Source of the DNA: an uncultured Anaerotruncus sp.
Lineage (GTDB): Bacteria; Bacillota; Clostridia; Oscillospirales; Ruminococcaceae
Assembly: GCA_910586875.1 (NCBI GenBank)
Contig: CAJUJI010000125.1
Location: 1 to 8,382 of the forward strand
DNA: 8,382 nucleotides
Direction of reading: 5' to 3'
Part shown: positions 1 through 5,659 of the stretch, piece by piece
How the letters are laid out: each line of letters opens with the position of its first letter
Position numbering within the stretch: the stretch's first letter is position 1
Made by a program: the position numbers and the translations under genes
The notes under the pieces: generated by a model
Databases searched by the model: none
What the model was told of the DNA's origin: nothing
Seen by the model: only the letters and a program-made list of their open reading frames with translations

Positions 1-1
1 C

Positions 2-7
2 TATAAT
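2..7 (+). promoter_or_regulatory. possible -10 box upstream of plsC
   Basis: A perfect TATAAT lies at the very edge of the window, 71 bases before the plsC start. The -35 region would fall outside the window, so it cannot be checked. If it is used, transcription would begin near base 14 and give a leader of about 65 bases. Confidence 0.4.
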
Positions 8-78
8 ATAAGAGTTTTCGAGGTTTTTCTGGTGACAGCAAATCTCGAGGCAGATAATCCTTTCTGTGAGGTTGCAAC

Positions 79-798
79 ATGAGAACATTGATTTGGTTTG
101 TTTATTTTTGGATTACACTTGTGGCGATGGTCCCATTCATGCTATATGCCTGGTATTTGAACCGCAGCGGGCAGCTCAAACGCCGTGACGCCTTTGTTGC
201 ACGGATGGTCACCGGTTGGATGGGCAGCCTGCTCAAGCTGGCAGGCGTTAAAGTGGAGGTCTGCGGGCTGGAACATATTCCGAAGCATCCGGTTGTATTT
301 GTCAGCAACCACCAAGGAAACTTTGATATTCCGATTCTGCTGCGCCATCTGGACCGTCCACACGGATTGGTCGCCAAGGTAGAGCTGCAAAAGCTGCCGT
401 TTGTGCGCATTTGGATGCGTTATCTAGGATGCGTCTTTCTTGACCGCGAAAATTTGCGAAAATCTGCCGCGGCGCTCAATGAAGCTGCAAAGAATCTTCA
501 GGACGGCTATTCTATGATTATTTTTCCAGAAGGAACCCGCAGCCGCGGGGATACCGTAGGCGAATTCAAGTCTGGCGCCTTTAAAATTGCCTATAAAACC
601 GGCACTCCGATTGTGCCCATCCGAATTGATGGCTCCTATCGCGCGATGGAGGCCAACCAGGGACTGCGCATCACGCCTGCAAAGGTCCGGTTACAGGTAC
701 TGCCGCCTGTGGAGGTCACGGGGCTTACCAAAGAGCAATTGCGCCAGCTGGAACAGGAAATCCGGCAGCAAATTATTCGCGCGCAAAAAACCGCCTAA
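79..798 (+). CDS. plsC: 1-acyl-sn-glycerol-3-phosphate acyltransferase
   Basis: This 239-residue protein is a member of the PlsC/LPLAT acyltransferase family, which adds the second acyl chain to lysophosphatidic acid to make phosphatidic acid at the inner face of the membrane. Visible: a hydrophobic N-terminal segment at about residues 5-27 (membrane anchor); the catalytic HX4D box in NHQGNFD (His78, Asp83); the glycerol-phosphate-binding FPEGTRSRG block (residues 149-157); and a VPIRIDG block (about 179-185). Length is normal for the family. The usual NHxS serine is a glycine here, which is a modest variation. GAGG sits 7 bases before the ATG. The gene converges on the DUF362 gene and is separated from it by a bidirectional terminator, so it is a housekeeping neighbour and not part of the catabolic cluster. 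Acyl-donor preference (acyl-CoA or acyl-ACP) cannot be read from the sequence. Confidence 0.93.
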   Translation: MRTLIWFVYFWITLVAMVPFMLYAWYLNRSGQLKRRDAFVARMVTGWMGSLLKLAGVKVEVCGLEHIPKHPVVFVSNHQGNFDIPILLRHLDRPHGLVAKVELQKLPFVRIWMRYLGCVFLDRENLRKSAAALNEAAKNLQDGYSMIIFPEGTRSRGDTVGEFKSGAFKIAYKTGTPIVPIRIDGSYRAMEANQGLRITPAKVRLQVLPPVEVTGLTKEQLRQLEQEIRQQIIRAQKTA

Positions 799-804
799 CG
801 AATT

Positions 805-845
805 ATATAAAAGAAAAAGCCCTGATGGGGCTTTTTCTTTTATAT
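805..845. terminator. bidirectional intrinsic terminator (18-bp perfect stem)
   Basis: The left arm at 805-822 and the right arm at 828-845 are exact reverse complements over 18 bases, with a 5-base loop (TGATG). The GC core GCCC/GGGC is flanked by A-rich and T-rich tracts, so each strand reads as stem plus U-tract. It lies between the convergent plsC and DUF362 genes and can stop transcription from both sides. Confidence 0.92.
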
Positions 846-854
846 GATGCTTAT

Positions 855-1952
855 TTACCGTTTTTTCACATACTCACGTAAAAATGCGAGCATCTCCGGC
901 GTTTTTGGTGGGCAACCTGCCAGCGAATGCTTCATCCCACAGGTGCATTTTCCTACACCAATTTCGCCGTCTTTTCCTTCAAAGCCCTGCCCGATGCAAA
1001 CCGGCTGCTTCACATAGCTGTCCAGCCAGCCCTCATCATCCAAGCGCGCAAACGCTTGAATTAGATTTGCATAACACGCAGAGCAGGCTTCTTTCGCATT
1101 TGCTGCTTTCGCCAGCCGCGCTACCTTTCTTGAGGAGGTTGGGCGTGCAATCGTCGTATCCCTGTTCAGCTCGATAATCTCTGCATGTTCGATATCGCTG
1201 CTGCCAACACCAATTTCCTCCGCAATTTTGATATACTCAATATCATGCGGCGCATAGCCCATGCTCGATGCGATATAGCTGTCAATCAGCACCGGGTCCG
1301 TACCACAGAACATCCGGTTCATCCGTACCGGATTGCCGCCTTCTTCAAAGTCGAGATCCCCACAAAGCCCATCCCCTAAAATAAAGGAGGGTTTGAGCAC
1401 CTTATTTAAATAGGCAATCGGGCGGTCAAGCCCCAGCGCATGGAAATGACGCTTTTCGCGGTCGGAAATGCAGCCCTTCAAATTTTTGAGTGCGCCTGTC
1501 ACAATCGTTTGACAATGCCCCTTTAGCACCGGCATATTGATTAGAAAATCAACTGCAAGCGCCTTGTTGCAAACCTCCATATTCAGCCCATTAAACGACT
1601 TGATTGTCACGCTGTCGCCTTTGGTATCGAACAGCGGAACTTTATATTTGCGGGAGACCTCCTCAAAACCGCATACTTTGAATGCGCGTTTGGTGCTGTC
1701 TCCCACCCAAGAACCCTCCAAAATCAGCAGGTTATTATGCCCATGCTTCTGGAGATACTCGATGGTGGCCGCAACAATTTCAATATGGGTGGTGGCGCCA
1801 GTTTCGGCCGGCTTCGCAACCACTAGATTCGGTTTAAGCCCGACCAGCGCCCCTTGCGGGATCATCTGGTCGAGCTTAACCGCTTCTAACAGTTCCGTCG
1901 TCATCCGAAAAGCGTCTTCACCATAGGTGACGATGATTCTGTTATCCATCAT
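855..1952 (-). CDS. DUF362 domain protein with C-terminal cysteine cluster
   Basis: This 365-residue protein belongs to the DUF362 family, whose biochemical function is not established. Family signs are GLKPNLV (about residues 38-44), the MPVLKGHCQ...GALKNLKGC block (140-161) and ILGDGLCGD (191-199). The C-terminal part carries six cysteines in the order CxxC (290, 293), Cys319, CxC (336, 338) and Cys347, which looks like a metal or iron-sulfur site. There is no signal peptide and no membrane segment. The first ATG lies 2 bases after the stop of the hydroxyacid dehydrogenase gene and has no clear ribosome binding site, so translation is probably coupled; a second ATG follows at once (1949). 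It is the last gene of the operon. Antisense-frame behaviour suggests weaker codon bias than the enzymes upstream. A redox or accessory role for the operon is only an inference. Confidence 0.85.
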   Translation of the reverse strand: MMDNRIIVTYGEDAFRMTTELLEAVKLDQMIPQGALVGLKPNLVVAKPAETGATTHIEIVAATIEYLQKHGHNNLLILEGSWVGDSTKRAFKVCGFEEVSRKYKVPLFDTKGDSVTIKSFNGLNMEVCNKALAVDFLINMPVLKGHCQTIVTGALKNLKGCISDREKRHFHALGLDRPIAYLNKVLKPSFILGDGLCGDLDFEEGGNPVRMNRMFCGTDPVLIDSYIASSMGYAPHDIEYIKIAEEIGVGSSDIEHAEIIELNRDTTIARPTSSRKVARLAKAANAKEACSACYANLIQAFARLDDEGWLDSYVKQPVCIGQGFEGKDGEIGVGKCTCGMKHSLAGCPPKTPEMLAFLREYVKKR

Positions 1953-1954
1953 TC

Positions 1955-2920
1955 TTATTTGTTCACCACGTTAATCGGGTTGCCATCCACAAATGCCTTG
2001 AGGTTGTCAACCGCAATGTTCATCAGACGAGCGCGGGACTCCTTGGGCGCCCAGGAGATGTGTGGGGTGATGATGCAGTTTTTCGCCTTGAGCAGTACGT
2101 TATCAGCCTTGATCGGCTCGGTGGAAACAACGTCCAGACCAGCCGCGAAGACCTTACCGGAGTTCAGCGCATCGCACAGATCCTGCTCGACAATCAGCGG
2201 ACCACGAGAGTTATTCAGGATGATAACGCCATCCTTCATCTTTGCAATGTTGTTCTTGTTGATGATGCCCTCGGTGGATGGGAACAGCGGGCAGTGCAGC
2301 GAAATGACATCCGACTGCGCCAGCAGCTCGTCCAGAGAAACATACTCAGCAATCTCCTTGCCAGCGTCATTCGGGTACTCGTCATATGCGATTACCTTCA
2401 TGTTCAGCGCCTTCGCGATTCTACCAGTCGACTGACCAATGCGGCCAAAGCCGATGATACCCATGGTCTTGCCAGCCAGCTCGATCAGCGGATAATCCCA
2501 GAAGCAGAAGTCCGGGCAAGAGGTCCAGCGGCCCTCATGAACAGCATCGCTGTGATGTGCAACATGATGGCAGATTTCCAGCAGCATCGCAATTGCAAAC
2601 TGACCAACAGCGTCGGTGCCATAGGTCGGGATGTTGGTTACCGGAATCCCCTTGGATTTTGCAGTCTCGTAATCAACAACATTGTAGCCGGTTGCAAGAA
2701 CACCGATGTATTTGATGTTCGGGCAAGCATCGAACACAACCTTGCGGATCGGAGTTTTGTTGGTGATAACGACCTCAGCATCACCAATGCGCTTGATGAT
2801 CTCGTCGTCGTCATTCAGTGGGGTGCGGTCATAGACGGTCAGTTCACCCAGGTTCTCAAAGCCCTCCCAGCTCAGGTCGCCAGGATTCTCGGTGTAGCCG
2901 TCCAAAATAACAATTTTCAT
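1955..2920 (-). CDS. hprA: D-2-hydroxyacid dehydrogenase, glycerate dehydrogenase/hydroxypyruvate reductase type
   Basis: This 321-residue cytosolic oxidoreductase interconverts a 2-ketoacid and a D-2-hydroxyacid with NAD(H). Visible: the N-terminal ILDGYTENPGDLSW block typical of HprA-like enzymes; a Rossmann GFGRIG motif (157-162); an acidic residue (Asp180) at the end of the following strand, favouring NAD over NADP; and the catalytic triad Arg239 (NSRGPL), Glu268 (STEP) and His287 (PHISW). The ATG at 2920 is chosen because AGGAGG stands 9 bases before it; a longer frame from 2953 adds 11 residues lacking family likeness and has no such site. It lies 84 bases after the isomerase gene and is coupled to the DUF362 gene. 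Hydroxypyruvate to D-glycerate is the favoured reaction; sulfolactate, lactate or other 2-ketoacids cannot be excluded. Confidence 0.88.
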   Translation of the reverse strand: MKIVILDGYTENPGDLSWEGFENLGELTVYDRTPLNDDDEIIKRIGDAEVVITNKTPIRKVVFDACPNIKYIGVLATGYNVVDYETAKSKGIPVTNIPTYGTDAVGQFAIAMLLEICHHVAHHSDAVHEGRWTSCPDFCFWDYPLIELAGKTMGIIGFGRIGQSTGRIAKALNMKVIAYDEYPNDAGKEIAEYVSLDELLAQSDVISLHCPLFPSTEGIINKNNIAKMKDGVIILNNSRGPLIVEQDLCDALNSGKVFAAGLDVVSTEPIKADNVLLKAKNCIITPHISWAPKESRARLMNIAVDNLKAFVDGNPINVVNK

Positions 2921-2929
2921 TGGAAATCT

Positions 2930-2935
2930 CCTCCT
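2930..2935 (-). promoter_or_regulatory. ribosome binding site deciding the hydroxyacid dehydrogenase start
   Basis: A full AGGAGG on the minus strand is 9 bases from the ATG at 2920. It selects this start over the in-frame ATG at 2953. Confidence 0.85.
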
Positions 2936-2953
2936 ACACAATATTTCATCCAA

Positions 2954-2979
2954 CCGGCCGGCGTTTTGCCACCGGCCAG
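2954..2979 (-). other. GC-rich hairpin between isomerase and dehydrogenase genes
   Basis: CCGGCCGG at 2954-2961 and CCGGCCAG at 2972-2979 form an 8-bp stem (one G-U pair in the minus-strand RNA) with a 10-base loop. No U-tract follows on the minus strand, so it is not a classical terminator. It may instead protect the 3' end of the isomerase message or mark an RNA-processing site. Confidence 0.5.
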
Positions 2980-3004
2980 CGGAACTGCGAAACTTTAGGG
3001 CAAA

Positions 3005-3907
3005 TTAGTCTTCCACCATTGCCCATGCGCGGTTGATCACACGCTTGGTGTTTGCCAGGATAATATCGCCATCCTCGTCGCCGAACGGAGTAACCTCCAT
3101 CGACAGCACATACGGATTCTCCGCATTGAAGAAGCCCTCTTCCTTGAGCACGGTGAAGAAATCGGTCAGCTCTGCAACATCGTTCGCGCTGTTCGGGAAG
3201 CCGAAACGCGGATGCTTGTCGCCATAAGCAGGCTTGCCCTCTTCAACCACTGCATTACCAATGTGGAAATGGGTGATGTACGGACGGCAGGTTTGGATTA
3301 CGAACTTGCTGGTCTCGTAGGTGGTCGGGAAGTGCGACAGGTCGACCATCAGGCCAAAGTTGTTGTGGGTCTTGCGCATATCAGCAGCAAACTGTGCCGC
3401 ATATGGAGCCGGTCCGATCAGGGATGCTTTGTCCATATCAAAGTCAAATACTTCCAGCTCTACCATCATGCCCTTGGTCTTTGCATAATCGCAGACAGCG
3501 CGGGTGGTCTTGAGCAGCTGTGCATAAGCCTCTGCCTGGGTAGCAGGCTCCCATTTACCGGACAGGAACGCGATGCCCTTTGCACCCAAGTACTCCGCCT
3601 CGTCCACTGCCTCAATCAGAGTAGCCTCTGCCTTCTTGCGGCCTTCCTCGTCGATGTCGTTCGGGTTCAACTTCGGCCCGAGCAGACGGGGCTGTGCACC
3701 GTAGCAAACCTTCAGGTGGGACTCTTCCAGAATCTTTTTCACAGCCGCACGGGTTTCGTCATCCGGCTGTTTGCCGATTTCCAGTGCATCAAAGAACTCA
3801 TCGCAAGCGATGGTCTTGACAGAATCCAAAATGTTATAGTTTGCGGGCGGATGGCTCATCCATTGAATGGTACCGATTTGGAAATACTTGTGAATAGACT
3901 CTCTCAT
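3005..3907 (-). CDS. sugar phosphate isomerase/epimerase (AP endonuclease 2-type TIM barrel), possibly hydroxypyruvate isomerase-like
   Basis: This 300-residue protein fits the xylose-isomerase-like TIM-barrel superfamily, which includes hydroxypyruvate isomerase, tagatose/psicose epimerases and IolE/IolI-type inositol enzymes. Candidate divalent-metal ligands come in the expected strand order: Glu150/Glu152 in VELEVFD, Asp189 (with His192) in MVDLSHFP, His213/His215 in THFHIGN, and Glu271 in SMEVTPF. No signal peptide is present. It is the first gene of its operon, with AAAGGA 9 bases before the ATG and its own extended -10 promoter upstream. The exact substrate cannot be assigned from sequence. 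Its partner, a hydroxypyruvate-reductase-type enzyme, makes tartronate semialdehyde to hydroxypyruvate an attractive guess (inference). A sugar or polyol epimerase is the main alternative. Confidence 0.82.
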   Translation of the reverse strand: MRESIHKYFQIGTIQWMSHPPANYNILDSVKTIACDEFFDALEIGKQPDDETRAAVKKILEESHLKVCYGAQPRLLGPKLNPNDIDEEGRKKAEATLIEAVDEAEYLGAKGIAFLSGKWEPATQAEAYAQLLKTTRAVCDYAKTKGMMVELEVFDFDMDKASLIGPAPYAAQFAADMRKTHNNFGLMVDLSHFPTTYETSKFVIQTCRPYITHFHIGNAVVEEGKPAYGDKHPRFGFPNSANDVAELTDFFTVLKEEGFFNAENPYVLSMEVTPFGDEDGDIILANTKRVINRAWAMVED

Positions 3908-3936
3908 GTCAATTCATCCTTTCACTTTAAATTGAT

Positions 3937-3958
3937 CCCCCGCATAGAATAGCAGGGG
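3937..3958 (-). other. 5'-leader hairpin of the isomerase operon
   Basis: The 7-base arms CCCCCGC (3937-3943) and GCAGGGG (3952-3958) pair with one G-U pair in the minus-strand RNA around an 8-base loop. The hairpin lies between the predicted transcription start and the ribosome binding site and has no U-tract. It could stabilise the message or be a binding site; it resembles no riboswitch known to me. Confidence 0.5.
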
Positions 3959-3969
3959 CAATTGTTGCC
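3957..3969. promoter_or_regulatory. short palindrome at the transcription start, possible operator
   Basis: GGCAA-TTG-TTGCC is a 5-base perfect inverted repeat with a 3-base centre. It begins about 10 bases downstream of the -10 box, a position where a repressor could block transcription. It could equally form a small RNA hairpin. It shares two bases with the adjacent 3937-3958 hairpin. Confidence 0.35.
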
Positions 3970-3978
3970 TGCATCAGT

Positions 3979-3987
3979 ATTATACCA
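3979..3987 (-). promoter_or_regulatory. extended -10 promoter of the isomerase-dehydrogenase-DUF362 operon
   Basis: The minus strand reads TGGTATAAT (3987 down to 3979), a perfect extended -10 element. The -35 region at a normal distance is poor, as is common for extended -10 promoters, and is flanked by T-rich tracts. The expected start near 3972 gives a leader of about 65 bases. This shows the three-gene set can be transcribed apart from the upstream MdcA-like operon. Confidence 0.7.
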
Positions 3988-4096
3988 TAAAAAACCCAAA
4001 AAAGGAACCGCTTGCCTTTTGTACAAAACAACAAAAATAATTCTATGTCATTGTGATAGAACACAAAGACAAACAATTTCGACAAAGGCAGTGAAA

Positions 4097-4126
4097 CCGC
4101 CAGCCGCCGTTTCCGGCAACTGGCGG
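4097..4126 (-). terminator. hairpin after the aldehyde dehydrogenase gene, probable terminator or attenuator
   Basis: CCGCCAG (4097-4103) and CTGGCGG (4120-4126) form a perfect 7-bp GC-rich stem. GCCG/CGGC could pair further inside. It lies 48 bases after the stop of the aldehyde dehydrogenase gene. On the minus strand only TTT follows, so termination may be incomplete and allow read-through into the isomerase operon. The rest of the 266-base gap (3908-4173) holds the promoter and leader of the next operon; no gene was seen there. Confidence 0.5.
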
Positions 4127-4173
4127 CACTGTGAAACAGTCGGACCTATCCCCGAACTGTCCAAATCAAACCA

Positions 4174-5598
4174 TTAAGCGTTTCTGATCTCCTCAGAGAA
4201 CAGCTCTTCCTCGGTCGGAACAACCGGAGTGATCGGCATAGAAACGGTGGTGGTGTTGGTGATATCATGCCAGGTCAGGTTGTTGCAGGTGCTGTTGTGG
4301 CCCCAGGTTGCGCAGCCCAGAGACATGGTGATCGGCAGACCATTGAAGTAAGCGCCGGAGTTGCCGAGTGCCTGCGGCTGGTTGACCAGGATACGAGCAA
4401 CCTTCATGCGAGCGCCGATCTCCTCGATCTTCTTCTGATCCTTGGTGTGGATACCACAGCTGTGGCCATTGCCCTGGTACTGTAGGATCTTCTCCATCTT
4501 GGACAGACCATCTGCAAAGTCGTCAGCCTTCACCAAAGTGGTGATCGGAGACAGCTTCTCGCCGGTGAACGGATGCTCGTGACCGATGCCGTCGTTCTCC
4601 TCAACGATGAACCAGGTGGTTCCTTCCGGAATCTCCAGACCTGCAACCTTTGCAATCTCAGCAGCGGTCTTACCGGTGATGAGACGGTTCAGGTTGTGGT
4701 TTGCCGGCCACTCAGGCCAAATGGTCTTCTGGAATTTCTCCTTCTCAGGAGTATGCTCCTTGATCAGGAATGCGCCCTGCTTCTGGCAAGCAGCAACAAA
4801 TGCGTCATAAACGCTCTTGTCAACCACTGCGCTGTTCTCGGACGAGCAGGAGGAAGCGTTATCAAAGGTCTTGGACTTCATGATCTTCTCAGCAGCGTCA
4901 TCCAGATCAGCAGTGCTGTCGATGAAGGTGGTAACGTTACCAGTACCAACGCCGATGGTCGGGGTACCAGAGGAGTAAGCAGCGCGAACCATTGGGGTAC
5001 CACCAGTCGCAACTACGAAATCAACCTGCTTCATCAGCTGTGCAGAGCACTCAACTGCAACATACTCCGGCTCGATTGCGATAACCAGATCCTCTGGAGC
5101 ATCATATTTCTTGAGCACTTCACGGATGTAGTTTACAACAAACTGGCAGGTCTTCTTGCCATGCGGATGCGGAGCCATAACCAGTGCATTGCGGCTCTTG
5201 AGAACCCACAGGGTCTTAACAATCGGGGTAGCCTCACCGTTGGTAACCGGAATCAGCGCACCGATAACGCCCATCGGCTTGATGTAGGTGATGGTGTTCT
5301 TCTCGGAATCGGTAGCGATCACGCCAACAGATTTCTCATCCTTCATATCACGGAATACGCCCAGAGCCTTGTTGCGGATCTTGTTGAATTTATCCTGAAC
5401 TACACCAATCTTGGACTCCTCAACCAGCATCTCAGCAGCCTTCTGACGGAACTCCTCGTTGCAAGCAGCCCATGCAACAGCAGCGCACAGCTGATCAACG
5501 CGAGCCTGATCGTAGGTCTCAGCGATCTCCTGTGCCTTCTTTGCACGTGCAACCAGGCCAGCAACATATTCCTGATAGTTGATGTCTTTCTTGTCCAT
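4174..5598 (-). CDS. CoA-acylating aldehyde dehydrogenase, SauS (sulfoacetaldehyde dehydrogenase)-like
   Basis: This 474-residue protein belongs to the acylating aldehyde dehydrogenases (the AdhE N-domain/EutE/SauS group), which interconvert an acyl-CoA plus NAD(P)H with an aldehyde plus CoA. Visible: PVTNGEATP in the coenzyme region (117-125); VATGGTPMVRAAY (196-208); the glycine-rich GVGTGNV (216-222); and the catalytic cysteine Cys251 in FDNASSCSSENS. The CSSENS context recalls sulfoacetaldehyde dehydrogenase SauS more than AdhE (from memory, not aligned). There is no fused iron alcohol dehydrogenase domain. AGGAG stands 8 bases before the ATG. The gene follows the MdcA-like CoA transferase by 61 bases in the same operon, so its acyl-CoA probably comes from that enzyme. 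Malonyl-CoA, tartronyl-CoA and sulfoacetyl-CoA are the candidate substrates; direction is unknown. Confidence 0.9.
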   Translation of the reverse strand: MDKKDINYQEYVAGLVARAKKAQEIAETYDQARVDQLCAAVAWAACNEEFRQKAAEMLVEESKIGVVQDKFNKIRNKALGVFRDMKDEKSVGVIATDSEKNTITYIKPMGVIGALIPVTNGEATPIVKTLWVLKSRNALVMAPHPHGKKTCQFVVNYIREVLKKYDAPEDLVIAIEPEYVAVECSAQLMKQVDFVVATGGTPMVRAAYSSGTPTIGVGTGNVTTFIDSTADLDDAAEKIMKSKTFDNASSCSSENSAVVDKSVYDAFVAACQKQGAFLIKEHTPEKEKFQKTIWPEWPANHNLNRLITGKTAAEIAKVAGLEIPEGTTWFIVEENDGIGHEHPFTGEKLSPITTLVKADDFADGLSKMEKILQYQGNGHSCGIHTKDQKKIEEIGARMKVARILVNQPQALGNSGAYFNGLPITMSLGCATWGHNSTCNNLTWHDITNTTTVSMPITPVVPTEEELFSEEIRNA

Positions 5599-5632
5599 GT
5601 CCCATTCTCCTATCTTTTTATAAAATTTTTAG

Positions 5633-5645
5633 GCGGTATAGCCGC
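5633..5645. other. small hairpin between the two genes of the CoA operon
   Basis: GCGG-TATAG-CCGC forms a 4-bp stem. A T-run follows it only on the plus strand, so as a terminator it would face antisense transcription. On the coding (minus) strand it is followed by an A/T-rich stretch and then the AGGAG site of the next gene, so it should not end the operon transcript. Confidence 0.3.
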
Positions 5646-5659
5646 TTTTTACCATTTGA

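Noticed and set aside
2921..2953. Longer N-terminus for the hydroxyacid dehydrogenase (start at 2953)
   Set aside because: The extra 11 residues are unlike the family, the ATG lacks a ribosome binding site, and AGGAGG sits correctly before the ATG at 2920.
2060..2998. 312-codon plus-strand frame opposite the hydroxyacid dehydrogenase gene
   Set aside because: Antisense register of a gene whose catalytic triad and NAD motif are intact on the minus strand.
3212..3952. 246-codon plus-strand frame opposite the isomerase gene
   Set aside because: Antisense register of a well-supported TIM-barrel gene.
3962..4177. 71-codon plus-strand frame in the inter-operon gap
   Set aside because: It covers the minus-strand promoter and terminator elements, has no ribosome binding site, and its composition does not look like protein.
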